Below, piece after piece: positions 23,314 to 33,887 of a DNA stretch of 64,000 nt. The stretch is from Symbiodinium natans. Taxonomy: Eukaryota; Sar; Dinophyceae; Suessiales; Symbiodiniaceae. The stretch's first letter is position 1. Every line of letters begins with the position of its first letter. Under the pieces are notes generated by a model. The model was not told the DNA's origin and made no database searches. It saw nothing but the letters and a program-made list of their open reading frames with translations. The DNA is taken from the NCBI GenBank assembly GCA_905221605.1, contig CAJNDS010002325.1:1-64000 (forward strand), in the 5' to 3' direction. The position numbers and the translations under genes were made by a program.

Positions 23314-23715
23314 TTGGAAGGTGATACTGCATGTAGAGTGACAGGTTTAGACACTACATGCAAAGGATGTGATCTGGGATTCCGCTTAAGCGAGACAAAA
23401 CTCCACTCAGCAAGATTTACAACGAGGCACAGCGCATATTGCAAAGGAAAGCAAACAGTTCTGGCAGGAATGCTACATCGTGTAGTCCGCATCTGGTACG
23501 GCTCGTGCGCAAGTGTCCTAACAGTTGCCTCTTATCAGTTCAAGGGTTCCGGATCTACACTTTGTGTGTTTATGATTGGGTTCTTGCACGTTTCTGCAAT
23601 GCACCTGAAGCAATTTTTCTACCCCTTCTCAACGGCTCAGGCGATAATCTGGCCCCCAGCTGTCCAAGACTTCGCGCTGGCATTTGCCAAGCACCTCGAC
23701 AACTCTCTGCGATAG
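23314..23715 (+). CDS. Open frame, 133 aa, unknown and doubtful
   Basis: The frame starts with a non-ATG codon and ends at a TAG. It has a Cys-containing N-terminal part, a hydrophobic central stretch (LTVASYQF, LCVFMIGFLHVSAMHL) that could be a membrane segment, and a C-terminal WPPAVQDFALAFAKHLDNSLR. Another plus frame and the minus strand are also open for 75-105 codons, so selection on this frame is unproven. The DNA upstream (22860-23110) has weak internal repetition of GTGCGAAAA and CGTGAAAC words. Confidence 0.15.
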   Translation: MEGDTACRVTGLDTTCKGCDLGFRLSETKLHSARFTTRHSAYCKGKQTVLAGMLHRVVRIWYGSCASVLTVASYQFKGSGSTLCVFMIGFLHVSAMHLKQFFYPFSTAQAIIWPPAVQDFALAFAKHLDNSLR

Positions 23716-24041
23716 CTTCCATTGGCTGTGGAAGACGAGGTCTCTATGGTTGAGGAAGTTCCTAGACCCAAGAGTAAGCTAGGAATAGAAGGGCACCCTT
23801 TTGTTGGCTTAAAGGGGCTTCTCAGGGAACCTAAACACTTCAAAAGGGGAATAAGGGCCTACACTGCTCTGATGTGTTCAGACAGTGGTTGGGTTTCGGG
23901 TTTCGGGTCTCGGCTTCTTGGGTCACAAATGCTCTGAGGTGACGATACAACTCTAAAGCTCGTTGCAAAGCAAAGCAGCGACGATTGAATGCTAACATTT
24001 CGGGCTATCGAGTCTCTGAAGGTGTGTCATGCATGGTTTGA

Positions 24042-24124
24042 AACCCTAAACCCCGAACACTGGACCCTAAACCCTAAACCCGAAACGCTAACCGCTAAAC
24101 GCTAAACCCTAAACCCTAAAGCCT
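24042..24124 (-). repeat. Degenerate C-strand telomere-like array
   Basis: Units CCCTAAA, CGCTAAC, CGCTAAA and CCCGAAA. Confidence 0.9.
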
Positions 24125-24294
24125 GAGTGACGAGCCTCTTGTAGGAGACCAGGTCTTTAAAGGGATGGAAGCAAACGCGTCCATTTCGACATTCTGGCCA
24201 GTCCTCGCTGAGAGCACCGAAGCATGTTCACTCTCAACGTTTTAAGCGAGTGTCTGCGAGAAACATTAATAGCTGGCTGTAACAGAGACATGTG

Positions 24295-24404
24295 GGAGTT
24301 CACGCAAATTAGGGACCTTTTATCATAGACCCCAATAGTAGGATTCCCTTATAGTAAGGGCCCCAAAAAGGTACACCTAATTTCGACACCCCCCCTGTGC
24401 TGAA
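24295..24404 (+). mobile_element. MITE-like element, family B (copy B2)
   Basis: Shares ATAGTAGGATTCCCTTATAG and CCCCAAAAAGGTAC.CCTAATTTCG with B1 and the reverse of B4 and B5. Both ends are degraded. Confidence 0.7.
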
Positions 24405-24510
24405 ACTTCGCAGATTCTGATAAGCTGGGCCGAGCACGGGAGAATCGCAATGAGCTTCGCTAATCAAATTCCTTGGCGAAAAGGTGCAGCTGAAATCAAA
24501 AGCACTCTGG

Positions 24511-24540
24511 GTTTAGGGTTTAGGCTTTAGGGTTTAGGGC
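24511..24540 (+). repeat. G-strand telomere-like array
   Basis: Four units, one CTTTAGG. Confidence 0.93.
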
Positions 24541-24766
24541 CCCTTCGGTGGAATTTGCTCCTGTCTTCGGTCCCGTGGCCAAGATTCGAACCGCAACTGC
24601 GCAATCCTCACAAAACATACTTTTCTTCGGTGCCCTGACAGCTTGGGACGTGCACGCAATGCATGATGCACAGCAACGACCCTGACCGTGACTAAGCGCC
24701 GCTATGACATTGAAATTGACCTCTGAAACCCAGCGGGTAGAACGTCAGCTTACAGGAAGCGCTCTC

Positions 24767-24820
24767 CTAAACCCTAAAGCCTAAACCCTAAACCCTAAAC
24801 CCTAAACCCTAAACCCTCTC
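24767..24820 (-). repeat. C-strand telomere-like array
   Basis: Seven units, followed after 108 bases by a long G-strand array. Confidence 0.97.
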
Positions 24821-24928
24821 TGAATTCACTACATCCCCTAGAAGCCCTTGAAGCAGAATTTGCTTTCTTTCGCCGAAAGGCCAGTCATTGATGCGCTTCA
24901 CATCCAAGACCTGCCGCGTTCCAGCTTT

Positions 24929-25165
24929 TTAGGGTTTAGGGTTTAGGGTTTAGGGTTTTAGGGTTTTAGGGTTTAGGGTTTAGGGTTTAGGGTTTAGGGT
25001 TTAGGGTTTAGGGTTTAGGGTTTAGGGTTTAGGGTTTAGGGTTTAGGGTTTAGGGTTTAGGGTTTTAGGGTTTTAGGGTTTAGGGTTTAGGGTTTAGGGT
25101 TTAGGGTTTAGGGTTTAGGGTTTAGGGTTTAGGGTTTAGGGTTTAGGGTTTAGGGTTTAGGGTTG
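24929..25165 (+). repeat. Long G-strand telomere-like array
   Basis: About 33 nearly perfect TTTAGGG units; four carry one extra T (TTTTAGGG), as two adjacent pairs. This is one of the purest arrays in the window, suggesting recent origin or active homogenisation. Confidence 0.98.
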
Positions 25166-25250
25166 CTAAAGCACATGTGGCTGATGCAAGGTGTCGAAGT
25201 GGCATCGCAAACCGCCTGCGCCTCGAATGAAACAACTCAAGAAAGTATGT

Positions 25251-25372
25251 GGAGTTTACCAAAATAGGGGACCCCGAATAGAGACTCCCAAATAGTAAGA
25301 TTCCTTATAGTAAGATCCCCCTTATAACAAGGACCCCATTAAGGTACCCCTCTTATTGTAAACACCCATGTT
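25251..25372 (+). mobile_element. MITE-like element, family B (copy B3)
   Basis: Begins GAGTTTACCAAAATAGGGGACC and ends GGTACCCCTCTTATTGTAAAC. The ends are complementary over GTTTAC.A.AATAGGGG. An internal near-duplication of CTTATAGTAAGATCC makes it longer than its relatives. Flanking ATGTGG and ATGTTG could be a decayed target duplication. Confidence 0.75.
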
Positions 25373-25449
25373 GCAGGCCGCCTTCATCAAGCACTGGTCG
25401 ATGAACATGTCCTACCAGCGATCGGAGGAATGACGATGAATGATGAATG

Positions 25450-25550
25450 TTGGGATGTTCCCCCTTATGCAAACAGTCCTTAATGGAGATTATAACAGGG
25501 GCGACTAGAATCCCTATTTAGGACGGTTAGTATAAGGGGGAACATCCCAA
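25450..25550. mobile_element. MITE-like element, family A (copy A4), with probable target duplication
   Basis: The best preserved copy: left end TTGGGATGTTCCCCCTTATG, right end TATAAGGGGGAACATCCCAA, essentially perfect inverted repeats over 20 bases. TGAATGT occurs immediately outside on both sides (25444-25450 and 25553-25559). Internal TTAATGGAGATTATA matches A1 and A6. Confidence 0.85.
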
Positions 25551-25732
25551 GTTGAATGTTAATTACAAGTAGCATCGCCCCAGCTCTGCAGGAGTTTCGG
25601 GCCAACAAGAACACGAGCGTTGAAGGATTCCTTGCGGGTTCATCCGGGCCTGTAGCTGAAGAGCAAAGAGCACTCGTGCGTGCGTTGCTGTTCTCAAGTC
25701 CCTGGAACGAACCGGTCACAGCATGTACTACC

Positions 25733-25826
25733 CCTAAACCCTAAACCCTAAACCCTAAACCCTAAACCCTAAACCCTAAACCCTAAACCCTAAACCCTAA
25801 ACCCTAAACCCTAAACCCTAAACCCG
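25733..25826 (-). repeat. C-strand telomere-like array
   Basis: Thirteen perfect CCCTAAA units. Confidence 0.98.
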
Positions 25827-25916
25827 GTGTCCTCGCCCCAAAGACAAGGCCCAGAGCACAGCTTGTTGAAGTGCTTCACGCACTCGTGGCGGCCTGCCCC
25901 AAAGGACCCCAAACTT

Positions 25917-25952
25917 GGTTTAGGGTTTAGGGTTTAGGGCTTAGGGTTTAGG
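25917..25952 (+). repeat. G-strand telomere-like array
   Basis: Five units, one CTTAGGG, abutting family A copy A5. Confidence 0.95.
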
Positions 25953-26027
25953 TGTTCCCACATACTAGCAGTCCTTAGTAGGGAGTATACTAGGGGTACT
26001 CTAATCCTTGCTAAGGACTGCATCCCA
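25953..26027. mobile_element. MITE-like element, family A (copy A5), shortened
   Basis: GGTGTTCCCACATACTAGCAG at left and AAGGACTGCATCCCAA at right. It is inserted directly between a G-strand array and a C-strand remnant (26027-26046). The right terminal repeat has lost the GGGGGAA block. Confidence 0.65.
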
Positions 26028-26093
26028 ACCCTAAAGCCTAAACCCTCGGAGCAAGATCGTGTACGGTGCCTCCATGCACCCGCAATGAGGGCT

Positions 26094-26193
26094 TCCGAAG
26101 TTAGGGGTACCTTCTTGGGGTCCTTATGAGAAGGGAATCTTACTATTTTTTGGGGGGTCTACGAGAGGGGTTCCCTATTTTCGCAAACCCCCA
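26094..26193 (-). mobile_element. MITE-like element, family B (copy B4), inverted
   Basis: Reads TTCCGAAGTTAGGGGTACC at left and TTTTCGCAAACCCCC at right, the reverse orientation of B1-B3. GGGGTCCTTATGAGAAGGGA is the reverse complement of the B1 core. Confidence 0.75.
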
Positions 26194-26954
26194 TGTGTGA
26201 AAACAAGGCTGGAAATCCAAAATTCCTCAAACCCAAACTTTCCCGGAGCTTTCTGCTATAATACCACACGTGGCTAGGGTGCTTATGAGATCTCAATGTT
26301 CTGACAAAGGTAGTTGCCAGGGTCCCAGACTGGCTCACATTGATAAAATGTTTATTCAGCTTCTTCAAAGCCCGCACAATTTGCACAATAACCTATGTTT
26401 TTTTCTGGAGAAGCCTCCTTGGCAAAGGACAAGGCATAACACCTGAAGGCTTGGCCTCATGCTTTGCGCTATCACAGGTATCAGCAGAGATCGGAGTTAT
26501 ATACATGATACGACTTCGTCATGCTCTAGTCCCGAACGCAGCCGTGCTTTGACCCTGTCCCACGAGCAGAGCCTGAATTGAATTATTGAACATGCCACCA
26601 GGAGGACATTGAAGTCTGAAACCTTAAAAGTCTTCAAGGGACTGGGCCGATAATACATGACCACCCGCACCCACTTGCCTTTTCGCCAGGCTTCCACTGC
26701 ATTCTGTGAGAAGACTTCAATGGGTCCGTGCCTGGTTGCGGGCGGAGGGGCCAGTTCTTCAGGCGTGGTTCTGGGACTAGGGTTGGTGTAAGCAACGGAC
26801 AGGCTATTGCAAGGTCTTCGCTAGGGTTCGAAGCATCCTGGTGCATCGCATGCAATGAGTGCAGCAGGGCCGAAGGCCGAAGGCAGAACTCGGGGCGTGA
26901 GCCTACACAAACCCCGAAACAGCTTTTCGGGCCTTCAGTTCCTTTTTCTGCCCT

Positions 26955-26957
26955 CCC

Positions 26958-26988
<31 letters not shown>

Positions 26989-26999
26989 AAAAAAAGAAA
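26955..26999 (+). repeat. Adjacent poly(C) and poly(A) runs
   Basis: About 24 C residues are followed at once by 17 A residues and then GAAAAGAAAG. Possible explanations are replication slippage or a processed-transcript poly(A) tail. Length is likely uncertain in the assembly. Confidence 0.93.
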
Positions 27000-27175
27000 A
27001 GAAAGCGCCTCTCAGCTCTGGGGGCCCAGGGGTTCTGAAGCACCAAACGCTGGAGAGCACTGAGGCTTTGTGTGGCAGAGGTTTCGGCATTTCGGGGCCC
27101 CCGGCATGCCGAATTTGCAGTTGTTGAAGTAGATACCCTTGGCGATGTCATGGTAGTAAGCAACCTCGGAAGATT

Positions 27176-27215
27176 AGGGTTTAGGGTTTAGGGTTTAAGG
27201 TTCAGGGCTTAGGGT
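27176..27215 (+). repeat. G-strand telomere-like array
   Basis: Six units, with TTTAAGG and TTCAGGG variants. Confidence 0.93.
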
Positions 27216-27907
27216 GATGGAGCCGGCACCGAAAATCTCCCACTTGGTGGGGAGGCATTGGACTACGGTCGACGACAGTGCCACGGGAAAGGCGCGAAGA
27301 TCAGGGAGGGCTTAGGGGAGGGCTGTGGGTTTATGGATCAATCGTCTTAGCCACCCGTGTGCTTCCTAGCTGCAGCCACGCGCAAGCGGTCCACAAAGAA
27401 TGCCGAGTCAGGATCGACCTGCTGCGGCTTGACCCGAGCAGGTCATAGCAGGTCTCTTACTTCCTCGGCTTCGTTCCTGACGTTCTGGGGCCCACAGACC
27501 CCTATGGACCCCTATGGTTTGCTCAGGACTCTCAGCAAAGAAGGCACAAGTGGCCACCGTGCCTTTACGATCCATTCGTGGAAGAGGTAGCGCTTGTCTT
27601 CGTAAACCTTATCCCACACCTCGCATTTGCAGCATGCAGTTGCTTTTTTTCACGACGGTGGTATCAGTATGTGAGTTTCAAGTCCTGAAATACTAGGAGT
27701 TAACAGCATGCCCTGCAACTCAACATTCGGGGTGCTCCGGACTTTATGGTTTCCAATTGCAGGACCACGCAGACCATGACTCGACGAGATCCACCCTAGG
27801 ACACCACTTCAATGGCTCTCCCTGTTGAGCCTTGAAGAAGATCTCCGTGTTCAGAGCTGTGCCGAACTCCCCACCTTGCGGAGCCCTCTTGAAGGTTCTT
27901 ATTGTTT

Positions 27908-27979
27908 CCCTAAACCCTAAACCCTAAACGCTAAGCCCTAGGGCTTAAGCCCTAAGCCCTAAGCCTTAAACCCTAAACT
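27908..27979 (-). repeat. Degenerate C-strand telomere-like array
   Basis: Units CCCTAAA, CGCTAAG and CCCTAAG, with one GGGCTTAAGCCC palindrome at the centre. Confidence 0.88.
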
Positions 27980-28164
27980 CTTCTATTCTTCTGGGCATGC
28001 TGCATCGGGTTGCATAGCAAGTCGCGCACGGAACATGTGCTGACACCCATCGTGCCTGCTCTGACCGGCTAACAGCTTCAGTAGACTTCATCACTTGATG
28101 CTTTTGTTGAGTCTTCCGGCTTTACAAAGGCCGTGAAGCCCCCACGCACCTGTGTCAAGATTGA

Positions 28165-28470
28165 ATGCAGACGGGACGCCATCAAGCCTGCGCATCCCTT
28201 CCACGATCCCAATCTGACATAGCTCTGCTTGGCGCTGGGGGCTTTGCTATCGAGGTCACCGTGTGTGTAAGCTTTTCTGCGCCATCGCGCCGGTTCAGAG
28301 TGGCGGCAGGATGTCAGCCGAAAAACTTAGACGTTTGCATGGTGGTTAGGGGGCCTTTAGGGACTTCTCCCTGGGGTCTGCTGGACCTTTGGAGGCTGAA
28401 GCCCTGCAACCCCGAACCTCCTAAAACACTCGGAAGGATGAAGATCACCAAGGCTGTTTTTTCTTCATGA
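28165..28470 (+). CDS. ATG-initiated open frame, 101 aa, unknown
   Basis: A genuine ATG opens a frame beginning MQTGRHQACASLPRSQSD and ending GRMKITKAVFSS just before an ATT triplet tract. A GTGTGT|GTAAGC donor-like site lies at about 28265 after the codons for AIEVTV, so only the first third may be exonic. The composition is mixed and unremarkable. No family, signal peptide or membrane segment is recognised. Confidence 0.18.
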   Translation: MQTGRHQACASLPRSQSDIALLGAGGFAIEVTVCVSFSAPSRRFRVAAGCQPKNLDVCMVVRGPLGTSPWGLLDLWRLKPCNPEPPKTLGRMKITKAVFSS

Positions 28471-28530
28471 TTGTCACTATTATTACTATTCCTATTATTA
28501 TTATTATTATTCTTATTCTTATTTGTAGTC
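28471..28530. repeat. ATT-rich triplet tract
   Basis: Degenerate TTATTATTC and CTTATT units. Confidence 0.85.
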
Positions 28531-28693
28531 TATACTCTTATTGCTTTATTTATTAAGTCGTGTCTTACTCTTGCTCCCTGGCTGAAGCCCCGGCCCATCT
28601 TGCACTTGAGGTCGCTATCGACCACCGCCGACTCAAGTGCGCCCTCAACAACTTGGACCTGTCTTCGCGCTTCGCGCGAACAGGGGAGGGGTC

Positions 28694-28725
28694 TTAGGGT
28701 TTAGGGTTTAGGGTTTAGGGTTTGA
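28694..28725 (+). repeat. G-strand telomere-like array
   Basis: Four TTTAGGG units. Confidence 0.95.
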
Positions 28726-29639
28726 ACAGTTGTTTCCTGGCCATGACCCGGCTGCAAGTTGCTTAAGTTCCCGTAAGGAAACGGCTTCAGTAGCAGCGGG
28801 GATTAGGAGCATTCATAAAATCTAGGGGGTTCGGATACCTTAGGTCGCAGGGTTGAAGGTTTTCGGCTGGGCCGGGGTGGGCCTTGATTGCCTGGGTGCT
28901 TCTACATCGTGGGGATTGGGGGTGTCAGTTGTGCTTTGGGCTGGCTTCGGGCTCTAAACGGCTGACGCCCTAAGCCTTAAGCATGTTGCCTCGGGACACC
29001 ATGATGATGTCCTGCACAATTGTCTATGAGACTTCTGCCATGTCTGAGCCCTTAGCACGGAACATGCACTTAGGGTTCAGCTCTGGCCTAGCGATCATGG
29101 GGTGTTGTTGTTGTGTATGATTCATCAGGCAATAGGCCCGAACATGAACAAACAACATAAATATGAGGATTCGCAAAACACTGTAACGACTAGGACCAGG
29201 ACAACCCGGGTTGACTACGATCCCTAGCTTTTTTGTCGTGACTCGTGGCTGGTGAACCCTCGCTTCGCGCTCACATGAAAGTGTCAACAGTCACTCGGAT
29301 CGTGTGAGGCAATGTTGGTCGCTGAGACCATCAGGTCCGGGTCGTGATCCTCGTAACTGTCGACCGCCTATCGTCGGCGATCTCCTATTGTGCCTCGGTT
29401 CAGGTGTCGTCTGGTGCCTTGGTTGACCTTCATCTCCTGCTTCGTGCCGCGTGCCTCCTGCTGTAGCTGGAGTTCATGCCAGAACTTGGTTCGTTTTCCG
29501 TCGTGAGTTACCTGCGTTGGGCGAATGCCTAGAGGCCAGTGAATCATGCACTTGTGTGAGCAACCTGCAAACCTTTTTGACTACTAAGCGGGTGCAAGAT
29601 GCGATTGACACAGCTTCACGATCAGATACCTCTTTGTAG

Positions 29640-29770
29640 ATAGCTTCGTGTCGTGTGTCTTGCTATGTCTCGTGTTGTGTTTCGGGTCGCGTCTCCTGCC
29701 TTTGTTGGTGTGGGTGTGTCCTGCCACGCACCTCGTGCCGCACATCGCCTCGTGTCCATGCCCTCAAAGA
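29640..29770. repeat. Degenerate CTCGTGTC-type low-complexity tract
   Basis: Words such as TTCGTGTCGTGTGTC, TCTCGTGTTGTG, CCTCGTGCCG and CCTCGTGTCC recur. The same style of repeat occurs at 54550-54780. The phrase CTGTCATCGCTT.TGGAC is shared between the downstream flank here (30008) and that region. Confidence 0.5.
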
Positions 29771-30040
29771 GCATGTCCAATTTTTGAGAGCTTGGTGCTC
29801 GTATTTTGGCTCGTATGTGTTTTTCCCTAAGCCGTGCGCCACCGCAGGCCTCCGATGTCCAGAGTAAGAGGGGTCAGGTCGATAGCTGCGTGGCGCCCGT
29901 GGCTGCGGACCATGGATTGTCCCCGAAGCCTTCTCGCACACGCTTTCGACGAAAATCGCGCTCTCGCCTAGGCGCGGGCGTGATCGAGTTCACCGTTCTC
30001 GAAACTGTCATCGCTTCTGGACTTCTGGGCTCGCGACCCG

Positions 30041-30098
30041 AAACCCGAAACCCTAAACCCTAAACCCTAAACCCTAATTAAACCCTAAACCCTAAACC
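30041..30098 (-). repeat. C-strand telomere-like array
   Basis: Eight units, broken by an AATTAAA unit. Confidence 0.95.
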
Positions 30099-30467
30099 TT
30101 CACTTGTGGATGTCTGGGTTCGCGATGGGCTCGCGAAATGCAAAACCTTCGTTACTGCCAGACGTCCAGGCTGTAATGGTCCCTCACTGTTTGGGGGTCT
30201 ACGCTGGCACAGTCGATCTATTATGGCAACCAAGTGCGACCTCAACGCGAAGCACAAGTTCTTCGTTCAAAGGCCCCAGGGTTTCAGGGTTCCATAGTTG
30301 GGTAGACACTTCCCGGTTCTCGCCTTCCGGCTGCTGTAAACAGCCCACTCGTCACAGGCGAAGATGTTGGCTTTGTTGCGATACCTGCCGCAACCACTGC
30401 AGCATGACTTTCAGCCTGTAGACTGTGTAGCTGCAGGATACCCTAGCAGTTCTAGAGGCTAAAGGTT

Positions 30468-30499
30468 CTGAGGTTTCTGAGGTTTCTGAGGTTTCTCAG
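30468..30499 (+). repeat. 10-bp tandem TTCTGAGGTT
   Basis: Just over three units of TTCTGAGGTT with a final TCTCAGG. Confidence 0.85.
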
Positions 30500-30937
30500 G
30501 TGTAGATATGTCCATTGAAAGGCCGTTGAGTGTCAGATTCTTGGAGGCACAGCTGCCCATGCCCTCGGCCGCAACTGAACCCCGCAAAGCAGACGAGGGC
30601 CGAGTCAGGAAGCAGCCTTCAGCCCTGCAAGAAAATCAACCGTCCTGTGCCAGTAGATATTTCGATATGAAGTGTTCTTGGTCCGGTAGTTCATCATGTG
30701 CAAAAGCCGCAGTTCTAAACATGCAGTTCTTGCTGGATTTGATTCTGAGACAAGCGGCTTGGAACAGGATTGAGGCTTAGTACTGGAGGTGATGGAACCA
30801 GAAAAGGCTCGTGGCCCGGGATGTACCCCGAAACCCCCTTCATCGGTGACGCGTGTACGACAAACCACTAGGTGATTAGGGCTCGGCCTTCTGAAATCGC
30901 AGTCTCAGTGCGCTGTACGGCGTACTTAGGGTCGGTG

Positions 30938-31066
30938 AACCCTAAACCCTAAACCCTAAACCCTAAACCCTAAACCCTAAACCCTAAACCCTAAACCCTA
31001 AACCCTAAACCCTAAACCCTAAACCCTAAACCCTAAACCCTAAACCCTAAACCCTAAACCCTAACC
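30938..31066 (-). repeat. Long, nearly perfect C-strand telomere-like array
   Basis: About eighteen CCCTAAA units with almost no substitutions. Confidence 0.98.
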
Positions 31067-31124
31067 ACCATGTGTCGCTTCTAGAGCACGAGCGAAACAC
31101 GGAAGAGCAGCCCTTGAAGCATCT

Positions 31125-31227
31125 GGGGGTTTCCGAGAGTAGGGGTACCTTCTTGGGGTCCTTATGATAAGGGAATCCTACGATTTAGGGGTCTATCATA
31201 GGGGTCCCTTTTTTCCTAAACCCCCCA
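31125..31227 (-). mobile_element. MITE-like element, family B (copy B5), inverted
   Basis: Starts GGGGGTTTCCGAGAGTAGGGG and ends TTTTTTCCTAAACCCCCC, with TACCTTCTTGGGGTCCTTAT inside. CATCT lies on both sides of the unit. This copy shows both termini clearly and defines the family ends. Confidence 0.8.
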
Positions 31228-31375
31228 TCTTGAACCTATGAAAGCTATCAAGGTGGAAGGACTCACCCGATCCCACCAAAGCTTCCGACGAGGGTGTGAA
31301 GAACTTAGGCAGTGCTGCCTTCCTCAGCCCTCAGCAGAGCTACTGTCTCGCGGAAACTGTAGCCCCAAAGCCGAG

Positions 31376-31403
31376 ACCCTAAACCCTAAACCCTAAACCC
31401 TAA
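31376..31403 (-). repeat. C-strand telomere-like array
   Basis: Four CCCTAAA units. Confidence 0.95.
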
Positions 31404-32005
31404 GTAAACATGCCGGCAGTGCTGCCAGGACAGCAAACCTGCGAGCCCAAAAATCGGTGTCATGCTGCTCCAAACGTGTTGTTCCTGCCTTGCTGTTGGT
31501 TCGTAGGGAATGGTGGAACGAGGTACCCTATATCATCCCTGAAAGGGTAGAAATATACCTATGTACGTAGGGCCCAAACTCCCTCATTCGCTGCTGACCA
31601 ACCGTAAGTTGCTGCAAAGTCTGAGTCGCAAAGCTTTAGGGGTTCAGGTCTGGTTTAGGGTAACCCAGATGCTGCACGATACCTCCTCAAAAGACAAGGA
31701 TGCGTGTTGGGATTTGTATGTGTGTTGCCAGAACCTGAAGGGTCCATTTAGCAGCTTTTATATACTGGAAAGATAAGGTCAAAGAGGAAGCAGTAGTCAT
31801 GTTTTTGCTCGCATGCTCGCTCACGCTCGTAGCTGCATCGCAAACTCTAGTCGATACTCAAAAAATCAAACATGTGATGCTCGTCACCGGTTGAATGCTT
31901 CAACGCGCAGGGTTTTATAAGCAGGTCACCCTCCTAACCTATCAACTCCGTGTTTTGCCTCGATCAACCGTTTTACAAGTGAGTTCAGATCGATATCCCT
32001 GTCAC

Positions 32006-32039
32006 AACCCTAAACCCTAAACCCTAAACCCTAAACCCC
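32006..32039 (-). repeat. C-strand telomere-like array
   Basis: Five units, the last CCCCAGA. Confidence 0.95.
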
Positions 32040-32135
32040 AGAGGCTGCCTTGGCGGAAGGGGTGTCTGCTTTAGAGGGACTGGGGGCTTGACCTGCTCTA
32101 CAAAGCAGACCGAGCCAGAAACCCATCGTAACAGG

Positions 32136-32203
32136 ATTTAGGGTTTAGGGGTTTAGGGGTTTAGGGGTATAGGGGTATAGGGGTTTAGGGGTTTAGGGTT
32201 TAG
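32136..32203 (+). repeat. G-strand telomere-like array of octamers
   Basis: TTTAGGGG octamers with two TATAGGGG variants, about 96 bases after a C-strand array. Confidence 0.95.
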
Positions 32204-32504
32204 GAGCCCTGCATGTCCTGCATGTTCTGCGACCCAGCCTTGCTCGTAGGTTCCAGGCCGCATAACAGCAAAGCAAAGGATGCTGTGTGGCCTGACTGCG
32301 CATGGTGTGCCGACATGGCAATGACGGCTGCCAGGGGAACAGGAGAATAACTTCAGAAGCTGTGGTTCAGATCATTCTGACGGCAAAGAAGGACATGAGG
32401 GAATACGTAGGCTCCGTTGCAGAATGAGTTCCTGTCCACATTAGACACCCCAAGAAGGGAATCTGGCGCGGCCGTTGCTGTGAAGTAGGCATTCGTACCC
32501 CGGA

Positions 32505-32608
32505 ACCCTAAGCCCTAAACCGCAAACCCCTGAAATCCCTGAAATCCCTGAAATCCCTGAAGCTTTTTTCGAAATCCCTGAAATCCCTAAACCCTAAAAC
32601 CCTCAAAT
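32505..32608 (-). repeat. Variant array with 9-bp unit CCCTGAAAT
   Basis: Units of CCCTAAA and CCCTGAAAT surround a GCTTTTTTC interruption. The CCCTGAAAT form is private to this locus. Confidence 0.92.
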
Positions 32609-32730
32609 AGCAAGACACCAAGCCTTGGCCCAGTCTGGGGACCTGGCTTGTTCCACTGAAATGGGAGGCCGCTTACGCTGCCGGGCTTCGAAACCTCCGA
32701 GGAATGTCCGGCTTCATTTGGAGAGAGAAC

Positions 32731-32846
32731 TAGGGTTCAGGGTTGGGGGGGGTTTAGGGTTTAGGGTTTAGGGTTTAGGGTTTAGGGTTTAGGGTTTAGG
32801 ACTTGGGGGGGGGGGGGTTTAGGGTTTAGGGTTTAGGGTTTAGGAC
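32731..32846 (+). repeat. G-strand telomere-like array with G-run expansions
   Basis: About thirteen TTTAGGG units. In two places the GGG is expanded to runs of 8-11 G, suggesting slippage within the array. Confidence 0.96.
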
Positions 32847-33018
32847 GAACTTTGGACGTCATGAGATGTCATTAGGGCTTAGGGTCTTCGGAGCATAGCT
32901 TCGGGTGAGCCTTAATGCCGGTGCTTGATTCTTGAGTCTCTCCCGCCACATGATGTGACAACTACAATCAGTGACTCCTCAAAGTCATTGAGACAAGACG
33001 AAGCGAACTTCAAGAAGG

Positions 33019-33120
33019 AACCCTAAACCTAAACCCTAAACCCTAAACCCTAAACCCCAAACCCCAAACCCCAAACCCTAAACTCTAAACCCTAAACCCT
33101 AAAGCCTAAACCCTAAACCT
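33019..33120 (-). repeat. C-strand telomere-like array
   Basis: About fourteen units with a CCCCAAA block and a CTCTAAA unit. Confidence 0.95.
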
Positions 33121-33239
33121 GAGCCTAACCTTCATGAACACATCTCGACACCCTGGAGCCCCCAAACCGGGCTTGGGCCTTCTGCACGTGCTCATTCGGC
33201 TCAACCCATTTCAGACTGCACCTGAGTGCAACAAGGGCT

Positions 33240-33288
33240 CTTAGGGTTTAGGGTTTAGGGGTTTGGGGTTTAGGGTTTAGGGTTTAGA
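33240..33288 (+). repeat. G-strand telomere-like array
   Basis: Six to seven units, about 119 bases after the previous array. Confidence 0.95.
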
Positions 33289-33499
33289 CTGCTCGAAAGC
33301 CAGACCAGCTCGAGTCAAACTGAGTGAAGGCAGATTCGCCACTGACGGCTGACCCTTGCTGTGCTACTCGTCTGCACGAAGCTCCATACACCACACTCGC
33401 AGCAGCCGAAACAACTTCCAGTTGACTGCATGTCCTTCAGCATTGCATCCGTCTTAAGGTTCTTCGCCTTTCTGCAAAGCACCTCCCTTCAAGTTGGGC

Positions 33500-33787
33500 A
33501 TGGACAAGACATCTCTTTCAGAGTGGAAGCCTGAACAATCCAAGGTTCACACTCGTATGACTGGGTTTCGAGAACCCACACCCGGCACCGAGGGTCATTT
33601 CGACACCTGCAGTTCGCGGCGTGATTGCTGGTTGGATTTGAAACCTTCGAAACTGCTTTGTTCTAACGTAATCCTCAGCAAGCGAAATTCAGGATGCGTT
33701 GCGACACAAGCGAGCAATCGGTGTGGACGGTGTGGGCGGTGTGGGTGGGTGACGGTTTTGGGCCCGTGCTGGAGCACTTTAAAATAA
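33500..33787 (+). CDS. ATG-initiated open frame, 95 aa, candidate exon
   Basis: The frame begins MDKTSLSEWKPEQSKVHTRM and continues through polar, Pro/Thr/Glu-containing sequence (FREPTPGTEGHFDTC) and a Cys/Arg segment before entering a TGTGG-rich simple stretch coding GRCGRCGW. The N-terminal two thirds look protein-like. The C-terminal part is probably repeat-derived. A second promising frame begins 100 bases downstream in another phase, as would fit an intron between them. No family is recognised. Confidence 0.28.
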   Translation: MDKTSLSEWKPEQSKVHTRMTGFREPTPGTEGHFDTCSSRRDCWLDLKPSKLLCSNVILSKRNSGCVATQASNRCGRCGRCGWVTVLGPCWSTLK

Positions 33788-33887
33788 CCCAAAGGCAATC
33801 CAAAGGGAGGGGGGGACCTGCTGCGCAAGTGTGGGTGCTGAGGGCGGTGTGGGACAACGGCCCGTCTCGGGGGTGGTGTAGTGTAAG

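Noticed and set aside
24570-24640. tRNA-like GATTCGAACC box
   Set aside because: The flanking bases do not form a T-stem, no A box is found at the right distance and no cloverleaf can be drawn.
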